Shown here one piece after another: positions 10,716 through 22,700 of a stretch of DNA of 46,183 nucleotides. Source of the stretch: Brachionus koreanus (Eukaryota > Rotifera > Eurotatoria > Ploima > Brachionidae); NCBI GenBank assembly GCA_016987375.1, contig PJRA01000198.1, forward strand, positions 1,232,444-1,278,626, written 5' to 3'. The translations under genes were made by a program, and so were the position numbers. The notes under the pieces were generated by a model. The model did not search any database. It was given only the letters and a program-made list of their open reading frames with translations, and was not told the DNA's origin. The stretch's first letter is position 1. Every line of letters starts with the position of its first letter.

Positions 10716-13700
10716 TTAAATTTCTTCCTTATGTCTTTGTCCAGATTTGAGCTGTACAAACTCTTTGGCAAGTTCGTCATTGGTTCGATGTGACAAAATT
10801 CTCAAAACAGTCCATCCAGTCTCATCCATTTCTATTCTCGAGCCCAATGGTAGCCAGCATGCATATGAGCCATGCTCAACAACATTACCCAACTTGATCA
10901 CATTCATGCCTATCATTCTGTCTTCTCTAGCAAAACAATAATCTTTTACACAAATCTGCAATTCGTACATATTTGCGGTTTCTTCATTGCCAATCGCAAA
11001 ATGAAACGTTTCGTTATATTTTGGTGACCAATTATTTGTCTTTGACTTGGTTTTATTTTGCCGCTTTTTGTCACTCAGATGTGGTCCACAAATTGTGCAC
11101 TCAACAAATGGCTGAAACATGCTTTTTGTGCGCCATTTAAGCGCATTAGCAGCCACTACTTTGACAGTCACTTTATGCTCGCCAGTAACCGGATGAGTGA
11201 ACACATCTATTTGAATAGACACTTCGCCAAATTTTTCCTCTATTGCCGGATAGTCTTGACTGTTTTGTGTGCGAACAAACGTCTTAATAAGTGAATCTGT
11301 AGTTTGGGTATAAAGTGACAATGCGTATTGAAGACTTGACAATTCGGAGCTTTTTTCAATGAAAGCTTTTTTAAGACCATCGCCATTGGCATGAAAAAAG
11401 CTTTTTATTTGATCCAGACAACTTTCCATAACAAGACACTGTCTTGGCGAAAGATTTCGCTCTCCAGCACGACCCGAGTCACCGCTAAGCAAAAATTTGT
11501 ACGCATCCTCAATTTTGGTGTTGGCTGAAAGCGACAAATAGCTTTTGTCCGAAATAGGCGGTAAAATGACCACTCTTTCTAAAGTATTAATCACCGATTT
11601 CCACAATTCTTTTAACAAACGTTTAAGCACTGTTTTGTCGCACAGCTTGGCAAATTGACTCAATATATTGTGCAAAAAGTCAATTAAAGGCATTATGACC
11701 ATGTCAGCTTCGATTTGAATTTGTTTCTGGTTGGAATTGTTGGCCTGTACGCCAGCTTGGCCACCTTTAACATTCTGCAATTGTTTAGACACTTCTTCAC
11801 AGCATTTTTGAATTGTTAGCTGAAGACTTTTTGAGTACATGGCACTTAATTCGTCCAAAACTTTGGACAATTGTGACTGCAAATCGTTTAGTATGTCCGC
11901 AGCTTCTTTGTCCAAATTTTGTCCGCCCATAGATTCGTATGTCTTTTCCAATTGAACCCTCAATTGTTGAATGTTATTTATCAATGTGCACGCTATTTGC
12001 TCCTGTTTGGTAAATTGAGCAAATTCGCGTCTAATTACATTGGAAAAACCGAGCAATATTTTTGTAATACTGAACGCAAACCGTCTCAAATAGCTATTTT
12101 GCACATCTTGGTCTTGACACTCCAGCTTTTTTATCACATCATAGCATTGATTTATTTGTGTAAAAACGTCGACTACCGACGACGAAAACAAACAATGCTC
12201 AGACGTTTGTTGAAAGTTGCTTTGTTTGTCTTTTTCGTACGCATTGTGCAAATACTCCATGGATATGTCGTCGTTGTCGTTCAGCCAATTCATCACAAAC
12301 GGCTCGAACCACGCATAATAGTCCGGTATGTAGTCTTTTTGAATGGGCTTTATGTATTGATTGTAGAAAAGCTTTACTCTAAATTGAAGGTTCATGTACA
12401 AAGGACTCTTTACTGTCCTGTGTTGAATGGGAATTTTTTCGTGTTCCTGCAAAGCTATTTGTAGATCTTTGGAAAATTCGCTCCACATAGTCTGTGCACT
12501 CAGATTGCCCACATTTAGCTCATTGGGAAATTGATTTAGCACAAGTGTGTAAGTGGCCTTGTCTTCTTCGATGACTGAAAAAATCAAATTAATCAAAAAC
12601 GACCAAAAATCAAGATTTTTAGTGCACGATGGTCCGAATTCGTCCGGATCGACCGGATTTGTTTTCGGCTCATCGGACTCTTCGGCAATTGTCTGAGCCG
12701 ACGATATTCCAGCTACGCTTGGCTCCATGCTTCCGAAGTTTCTCTGATACAATTCGTAGCAGTTTTCGAACAAAAAACGATACGTTGCCTCGAGACACGA
12801 TATGACGCATTTGGTCACCGTACTGCTAGCTCTCGGCGGGCTGGCCAATTCTTGTACTTTCATTCGAAAAAATGTTATGCTTGTTAGCAAATCGACGGTT
12901 GATTTGAGATCTTGGAGACGCTCGCTACTCGAACTAGGAAAATTGTTTCGATACATGGACAAATCGATGCGCAACGAGTTCTCTAATTGATTTAATAGTT
13001 TGACAAATTTTTCTTTGCCAAAATTCGACGCTGCAAAGCGATCCGAGGCCGACACAGCATTTGTGGCTGTAGTGTGTGCATAATAGGCATTTATGTTGGC
13101 TAATAGAGTGCTCATAACTGCAGGCACTCCTTGACATATGTATTTTGTCGATAGGCAAGAAAAATGCGTCATCGCTTGGTAAATTGATTCGATGCCGTAG
13201 CGAATGGCGAATTCGTCAACTATTTCTTGAGCTGGCTCGTCAAAATACACTTTCCATGTGTCGTCGCCTTTTGCATCCGGGATTTTAACTTGACCGCTAT
13301 TTTTCTCGCATGTAAAATGAAAAATATTCTAAAAAAGAAAAAATAGAAAAATTTTTTTTATTTAGGGAAACAAAAAAAAAGCAAGCTAATTTACTTCATG
13401 AAGACTTGTGTATTGTACATGATAAGGAGCCACTTTTTCCTCGCCTTTTATTTCTACATTTATGTGAAGTCGAATAGCTCCAGATACGGCCGATTTATCA
13501 GTTCTTTTTTCCAGATTGTACCAGACGTCCATCTCTCCGCTCAACGTTCTGACCTCAATAATTGTCTGGCCCAAAAAGTCGTCTGATTCACGGGTCAGTT
13601 TTTGCATCAGTTTAGCTCTAATATCATCATCTTCGTCCCAAACTCTCACTTTGATACGGTCGCATGAATTGTGACACTCGCTTAATTAAAATAAAACATT

Positions 13701-16700
13701 ATTTATTTTCTTTAGATTAAATAATTAATTTTTATTTTCAATTTAAAAAAATTATTCATTAATTTGACTTTAAAAAATAATTTTGAAAAAAAAGTAACAT
13801 AAGAAAACTTGGCCGATGTTAGAACCAAAATTTAAAGTTATCTAAAATATGGGCTCTAACAGTAATAAGTTATTATTTTTTATAATTAGTTTATGTTTTG
13901 ATAGAACAATTACTATTGACGAGATTCATTTTTTTTTAAATAAAAGTTTTTCATTCTAACCAAAACTTTGTTTTTCTCTCATTTGATCTCTCAATTAAAC
14001 CAAGGATAAGTCCTAACAACTGCTCCCGAGTACAGACTTATCCGACAATTAAGTTATAACCAAAACTTAGTAATTACATTGGGCAACTTATCAATATTCA
14101 GGATTGAGGGATATTTAAATTAATATTTTTGATATTAAATTTATTAATGATATTATGTCTACCATATGCTTTTTATTTTAGTATTTAATTTTTAAAAGAA
14201 ATTGTTTAATTTTTGTGCTTTAATTACAAAATAAATCTACTATTGATATGTAATGTTTCGATTAATTTTTCATTTTTAAATATAAAAAAAGTTTAAAATT
14301 AATATTTCATTTTCATATTTGAAATTAAATTAGTAAAAAAGAATGAGATTTATTTTTATTTGTAAAATTGGTAAAAAAAAATAGTAATAATTCTTTTATA
14401 AATTTTTAAATAATCGTTTTAATTTAATTTAGAATCGAAAATTTTTAAAATGGTCATAAATATGCAAAATATTCATATATGACTTCAACTATAACTGTTA
14501 TCATCTATTTTTCTTTTTAAAAGGTTTGAATTGTCCTTAATAATTGTACTCTTTAATAGAAATTTTATGCTTTTTTTTCAAATTTTTTTATATTCGATGA
14601 TTATTTTGAATAAACAGAACTCATTCAAAGAAATACTCTTGATTCTAGTTATCTTAAGAAAAATTTGCTTGCCTCCAAATGAGTTCAGCCAACTATGATA
14701 TTTCAATTTGTTTGAAAAAAGGTACTAATAAATAACTTTTTTTTTTATATCAAAATCATAAGTCATAAATCTTTTTTTACGAGGTTTGTAGTAGTAGTTA
14801 CGTTTGTACTGCAGCTCGGAGCTAGTCCAAGCAAAACTTTAATAAGCTATAGCAGTCGATTCATTGAAGCTGTGAAGTTCGTTTCAATTCGATCTTTCCA
14901 ATTCAGAAAAATTTGAATAACTTTTTTACTAAAATCGATAATTTAGTTCTGTAAAATGCTTAATTATGAGCAAATTTGCCTAATGCAGTAAAAAAAAGTT
15001 TGAAAAGTACTCTGCAATTTTCATTATTTTGCACGCCATTAAAAAGTATTCTAATTAACATTGGAGAGATTTGCAGACTTAGATATTCGGATTAAGCAAA
15101 GTTGCTGAAACATTAAGCATTTTACAGAACTATATAATCTATTGTAGTAAAAAAGTTATTCAAGTTTTTCTGAATTGAAAAGACCAAATTGAAATTAATT
15201 TCACAACTCGCGAATCTTTGTTCTTCGTAACTAGAATTATATTTCAAAAAAGTGACCCTATTTCAATTTGATAATTACTGATTAAATATAATAGAATTTT
15301 TAGCCAAAAAAAATAAACTTTTTCTATTCCACTTAAAAGTTAAAATTATTTATTTATTTAAAATTGAAACAAATGTCTATAACATTGCACTTTTTCAATA
15401 TTATTTCAACAGTAGATATATTTTGTAATTCAAAACCAAAAAAAAAAATAAACCAAATATAATCCTGAACATTTATGAATAAAAAACTACAAGACAACAA
15501 CTACAATCACTTAGTTTGTGCATTTATTAATAAAATAATTGCTTTTTTAAAAATAAATATTGAAATATCTGCTCCATAAAAATACAAAATATTCTATTAT
15601 AATTATCTTTAAAAAATTTAAAAAAATTAGGGCCTAGGGAATCCAATTAAAAGGACTTGTGACTACAATTTTATGAGCTAACTTTATTTTTATTTCAATA
15701 AATAATAATATAAATCATATGTGATTGTGATGCTTTATTAAAATTGGTAATTTAGATGTATTTTTATTTATATATTTCATAGCTAATGGCTATATAATTT
15801 TCATAATTTTTTAAATATTTTAAACAAGTTATTGCTAATTTGTTCGCTTAATAAATTTAAATAAAAAATTTACTTACAAAAAAAATTTTTCATCCCAAAC
15901 AGGATTCAGATTTGAATAGACTGTCTTGGTACGTTTTTTCACTCGACCAACTTGAACAGTGACATATGGATCACTAGTTCCGGACTTGTCTTTGGCAATT
16001 AAACCCTGAGCACATTTTACAGTAATGGTCAATTTAGCCGACCATTTGGACGTTCCATCCAAAACACTTTGTTTAACTGCTTTCATATGTCCAATATGCG
16101 ACTTAGGATCAACGTTGAGCACATCCCGAATCAAATTAAAAACTTCGGGTTTATTTTTTTCCCTCAGTCTCATTTTTTCTTTCATGGCTTCCATCAGACT
16201 TTTTGTCTTGTCTTCAGCGCCATGTTTGGAACTCTTTTGAGCACGACGTTGCAAGCAATCTGCATTTAAAAGCTCTTTGCATTTCTCATGGCACTTGACA
16301 CCGCACTCACGGCATTTAAGACCTTGTCGTGCCAAGCCCCAAAGAAGACCTTGACACTCGTAACAATAAGTCGGGTGTGTAAAATTACATATTTCGAAAT
16401 CGTGCGGTGTCGTAAGTGATATTGGATAGATTAATGCCTGAAGGGTTTTTTTATACACATGCATTTTCTTTTGGTTTATAATTTAAGATGAAAAATAAAA
16501 TTTTAAATTTAAAAATGAAATACCAATTCTTCGTCGTTTAGAGTGGTACGAGCAGCGGGGACGCCAGTACTTCGCTTATTAGCTGCAAGCGCCATTGCCA
16601 AATCAGTTACCAGTGGAATGGACTTACGTCGCTGCGGAAAATCAGGCATTGCATCGATTGCGTAAAACGCGTTTCGGTCACTTATTTTTAACAAAAAATT

Positions 16701-19700
16701 TAAGAATAGTTCAAATTTAAAAAAATCAATTATTTCACATGCAGTTGTTTAATTTAGAAAAAAAAAATTAATTGAGCCACAGTGTTAAAAAAGTTAGTAG
16801 CCTAAAAATGTTCAATACTTCAAACCTTTGTAAAAGAGGTGAGTCCCCAAGGTTATTTTTGTAAGTAAAATAGTACTTATAATAATCTCCTATGTAACCG
16901 CTGTCCGATTTATGGGAAATAATGGGAAGTTTTTGATTTTTAAAAAGTCTATTTTTAATATCTTTTTTATGTCGCTGCATAAACTTGTATTCAACAATGG
17001 CATTATGGTCAAGATCTATACTTGCCAATCTGGATCTTTCTCTTCTTCTAATTAAAATTAAATTTTATAAGCTTTTTTATTTTTGATGTAAGTGAAACCT
17101 TGCTTTTATTTTTAAAGAAAATAATTAACTCTTTCTTGCTGTAATCAGCCTATTTAATAGTCTTCAGCCTATCTATCAGAAGCTAGAAAAAAAATATTTA
17201 TATTAATTTATTTGCCAAAGCACTTGTAATTTATCATCTCGAATATTCTAATTAGACATGCTGATGGGTGTCCATGCACAAAATCAATTCAATTCACACA
17301 AATTACCTAGGTTTTTTATTCGACCAATTAGGTAGTTTAATTGTGCCATCTGCAAAATGGGACGCGAGACCGTACCGACAGAACAGGCTTTGTTCAAATG
17401 TGTCTGAATAATCACTACTATTCTCATCACTATTATAAGCATCATAGTCGACCATTTTAGTCATTTTCCCTCTACTTCTTCCTGTTTCTAAATATTTCTC
17501 CAACAACCTGGCATGATAGCTTTTATACTTTTCTTTTTTTTTATATTTATTTGAATCATCAATCATTTTTGAGAACATTCGTTGATGAAAATGCTCATTT
17601 ATTGAGCGATCAGAGTATTTTTTATTAGCTTTTGCGTCACTTTTGATGCTAATTGAGCTTTCAAGTTTGATATCAGCCTGATTACCATGCTCTGCGGGGC
17701 TCGCGTCCAAATCAGAATGCTCATAGTTATCAAAATTTTTATTAGAATCTAAATTAGACTCTATATGCTCCCATTCGGAGCCCAAGCGTGCTTTGTCGAA
17801 ATTCATGTTTATCTAATTTTAATTTTAAATTGAAATATGCTGCCTAGTTCGGAAGAAAACAATTTTTTTATTCAGAAAGATTTATTCTTACCTTTTAGTT
17901 CCGAGTCTTTTTTTACAAAGCCAACACTGATTTGGTCTTTGCATTTTAGTTTAAAAAAATAAAATTAAATAGAAAAAGACTCGGGGTTTATATTTAATAT
18001 TTTTTATAAACTAATAAAGAAATCCGAGTTGAATGCTCAAGTATTTTAATTAAATCGATTGATATTTAATACTTTAGATAAAAAATTTATAAAAGTAACC
18101 ATTGAATAGACTTACTTCATGTTTCCTGATTTGATTAATTGCATACTTTTTTCAGTTATTTGTTTTAGAATTGGCTCTGGTTCATTCTAAACAAAAAAAA
18201 ATTAATAAAATAAAATACAAATAAAATTTTTAAATTGCTTTTGCGACTAATTAGTCAGTTGAAATAAAAGATTATCAAACCAATATAATCAGCATAGGTT
18301 AGAATTCTTAAGATTATATTATGCTAAGAATGCAAATTATGTCTGAGGGGAAGAAGAACAAGTTTGAATGAAAAATCCATCAATTTATTTATTTGATTCG
18401 ATCTTGTTTTCTAAATGCGCAATATACATTAAATATTCTTTTTTAAGGTATTCTATAGTGTCTTAATTGATTATGGATTCAATTGCATAACTAAACAACA
18501 ACAATAAAAAAAATAAAAAAAAAACTCTGGAATTTGTAAATAATTTTAGTAAGAAGATATTTTATTCAATAATTTTTTTAATTAAAAAAAGAATAATTAA
18601 TTAAATATTTGTTAATCAATCGGCTTATCAACAATAGTTAGTCGGATTCTCTGAAATCGATTTTTCTACCTGAGTTAAAATTTAAAATTAAATTTAAAAT
18701 TACGTTTTACTTTTGATAATCAATTATAAATTATTTGATATAAAATTTATTTCTATTTTAGAGAAATAATTAAAGTAAATTGAGGAAAATAAAATGATTT
18801 TAAAAAGCTCTTAATTGCAGTTTGTACATCCTTAAAAATCTGCCTGATAAAAAAGGAAAAAAAATTCGAAGAAAAAACATATCCCAAAATCATTTAATCA
18901 TTTTTTTCTAGAAAACTCAGACTACTGATATTTTTAAGCCAAAATACCATTTTAATCAGAGAAAAAAATTCGAAAAATTAAATTTCATTCAAAGACATAG
19001 AAATAGTTAATTGATATCATTAGATCAAATTACGAAAAGCAAAATTAGAACTTGCTATTTATAATCGATAAATTAAATTGAGTTTTTAGACAAAGACCGT
19101 CACATGGACCGGCATAATTTTATTTGGAAAAAAAATAATCAATTTTTAAGCATCCTCAAAAAAAAAAACGATTTAATTCTAAAAACCATTGAACAGATTA
19201 ATTGCCAGGCTTAGTTTATTCTAAATTTTTGTTTTCTGGAATTTTTTTTTAAAATAATGATCTTACTGGTAGAGACGTGTATAGAAGAAGACTTTTTTGA
19301 AGAACAAATTCAATTGCTGTGTCACTCTGAAGAATATCATCAATAAAGCTCTCTAGCATGGTTCGTTCTTTATTTTATATATTTTTTTCTCAGTGTCAAA
19401 AAAATCGCTAATATTTTTAATCAGAATTATTTTTTCTTTTAAATAAATAAAAAAAAAGCAACCAAAAGTAATAAAATCTATCATAAATTATTTTTTACAT
19501 CATTTTTAGTCAACAACACAAGACTCATTTTTTCTTTGGAAAAAAAAGACATAAATCTGTCTTCAGTATAAAAATTTTTTTTTTTTAGAAAAAAAATTTA
19601 TGATTTATTAAGAGAAACATAGAATTCAATTCAACAAAAGTTATTAAATATGATAAAGAGCTGCGAACGCAAGTTGCAATAAATTATTGCTTCAAAATTG

Positions 19701-22700
19701 ATGCATCCAATTCAATTATGTCATAGCTTTCTTCTCTAATCGAATACAATTGACTTGCTTTGGAGGCGCTTTTGCGCCTATTTGTAAAGGTCTCCTTAAT
19801 GATGGTTCTAACTTTTTCGCTTAGTCGATTTATGTAACATTTGATTGTTTGTAGACGAGACATACGCGGAAGACTATAGCTAAATCTGGTGCCCGACTCT
19901 TTAATGCCAAAGCTTTCTGGTCTCTTTACATATGTACAATTAAAATTGGACAATTCTAATAGTGATTTGTGTTTGCACATCATTCGAATTTTGTCATCTT
20001 TATTTTTTCTAGATCTTAAGTCTGGCATTGAATTGGAAATTTGATCTACATTATCTTTATTTACATAAGAAATATTTGATTCTAAGTCAAATGTTATTGG
20101 TGAATATAAAAGTGATTTATATTCTTCCAAAGGACTGCAAATACGACTGGATTGTTTGTTGAAAAATTTCATTGTGAAAATGTCATCACTGGTCAGACAA
20201 TGAACAGGAGTTAGTAGATTAGCGGCGCTTGGGTAATCGATCGGACTAATTTCCAAAGCGTTGAACCAAGACATACTTTGCTTGATACAGCTTGATATGT
20301 CTGAATTTTCGAACTCGTTTTCCGGCTCGTCAATCGAACTCAAATTTTTCACCGATTCGGTAATGCTTAGCATTTCAAAGTCAAGAATTCTTTGCTTGAG
20401 CAGTTCCTGAATGCGTTCGTTTAGATCGTAAGCGGACAACGTGTCCGATTCAGCTTTGCACACAAAGTCCAATTCTTTGTCCCATTCAAGCTCAGATATT
20501 TGCTGCGTTTGACTCAGATTGCTAACTGAGTCTTGATGTGAGATTTTTAGAGGCAGCGATAGTTTGTGTGCATCCGGTTTTTGGCTAATCGAATTTGACG
20601 AACTTGTCCGAGGCAGACTCCGTTTTTCTGACTCATTCATTTTTATTTTTAAAAAAAGCAGATAGAAAAAACTAGGCGCCTGAAATTTTTAAACATTTTG
20701 ATAACATCATATGACGCAGATTTAATTGAGAGATTTAGAAAAATTTTATGCAATTTCCACAGATGGTAATTATGACTTAAAAATTAGTAATAGAAAATAA
20801 AAATAGTCTAAACGATCTAACCAGGGGCCTATGGGTATAGAAAATTTACGATAAACTATTCTAAGTGCCTAAAATTTCTAATTAAAAATTTTCAGCCAAA
20901 ATAAAGAATTGTTGTTGTTTAAATATTTTTTTGCTTTTTTTTTTTGCTTTTAAAGCTGGTTTATTATTTAAATATATAAATGAGCCCAGCATGATTTAAA
21001 TAAATTGTAAATCCTCTTATAATAAAAACTTCAATTAAAATTTCGATTCAGTTTAATAAATTTGCCTGGTTTAATAAAGTACCATAGTTATGAAATAGAA
21101 AAAAAATTATATCTAATTTTTGTCGAATTTTCTAATTTTTTTTTCTAATTTCCATAATAATAGAAAAATCATAATCTTCTAATAATTAATGCCATTCTTT
21201 ATATCGCTGAGCGAAATAGGTTAAGAAAAAAACTATCGACCCAAATTCTAAGAGACCGATTTATTCGTTTTACCTTAAAATAAATACTGGGCTTTTTTGT
21301 TTTTATTTCTTATAAACAAATATGTCACTAGTTTAATGAACTAAAAAATGAATACTAACTGATTACTCGATTTTTTTTAGTTTTAATTTAGAATAAAATT
21401 GAAACAAAAATTACCAGCAACTACAGGGAAGCAATTATTTATTTTGGAAGAAAATTCGAATTTTAGACATTTCTACAAATCAATTTAGAATTTCTAATTT
21501 AGTCTAAAGTCATGTCTAAAAAAATTATTTTTTCAAAAAAAATCCAAAAAATCTAATTTAATGATAAAAATAAATTTTTTTAAACTTAAGATAGACTAAA
21601 TCAAAATAAAAAATAAAATAAAAATAAAAATACAGTTAATGCGATTTTAGTTTTTGTTTTATTTAAATAGAAAATATTGTTTAAATTTGATTTATAAGTA
21701 TAATTTTGTAATCTAATGAAAAAAAGATGATGAAAAAAAATCCATCGTTTAAGGTGAAAATAGAAAATATTTAAATGCCGGCATATTTCCAATTATATAA
21801 GCAATCACGGTAATACAAAGCATATCAAACAAAAAAATTCAAGTATTTTAATACTCAATACTTAATCAAAAACAATATTTGCTTCATTTTTTTTTTAAAT
21901 ATTTATAAAAATTCCAATTATTTTTATTACTTTATTTGAAACAGAGTTTATATTTTAGAAAAATAAAAAAGATACAAATCATATTGGCAGATTACTAGAT
22001 AAAACAAGTATCAACAAAAAAATTTCATTAGATTTTAAATATTCTCTTAAAAAAACAATTATTTTATATTTACGCTTCATTTAAAATTTTTTTTCCTCAA
22101 TTATCCAATATATGGAAAAAGATCAAGACTTAAAAATAAATAAATTATTTAATCTCAAGAACAAACTATTGAGAACTAATGAATAATTATATTCGGACAA
22201 TTAAATGTTACATTCTTGAGAGTTAATTAAAACTTAACATTAATTATAATTTTTTATTAATAAACACTTTATTAGACATATTGTTTTATTTATTATTTTT
22301 GCAGCGAAGGAAAAAATTTTACCTGATTTACAATTTAAAAAGTTAAAACTTACGTTTGGTAGTTGATGTTTGACAAATTCATAAGCCCGAAGCCATCGAT
22401 CTCTGGGCGTGCTTCCAGTGTGCTTAAAAAAAAACGGACGCCTAAATCCACTGCCACTATTGTATGCAAAGTTTTCGAATATTTTTGGACTCGCTGGCGG
22501 CTGATTATCATTTAGTCTATCAGCCAGATTGAGGCTAACATTTTCATTTGAATTATTTTGATTTGTTTTGTAATCTTCAAAAATTTCTCGGCTTATTTTT
22601 TTGTTTATATGAGGACGACTGTTGTAAGAGAGAATGTCCAAAGTCAAATCATCTTCTGGCTGATTTGAGCCCAAAGGCAGATCAGTTTGAGAGTAGTTTT

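Noticed and set aside
11919..12464. 181-aa plus-strand ORF
   Set aside because: Antisense shadow of the UNC-13 MUN exon, which is unmistakable on the other strand.
17160..17290. Possible last exon for the CxxC exon (reading [10 protein letters not shown] on the minus strand)
   Set aside because: No acceptor places it in frame with the CxxC exon, whereas the UNC-13 exon at 17047 fits exactly.
21601..21792. 63-aa minus-strand ORF
   Set aside because: Poly-Phe/Leu/Lys sequence expected from AT-rich DNA; no support as an exon.
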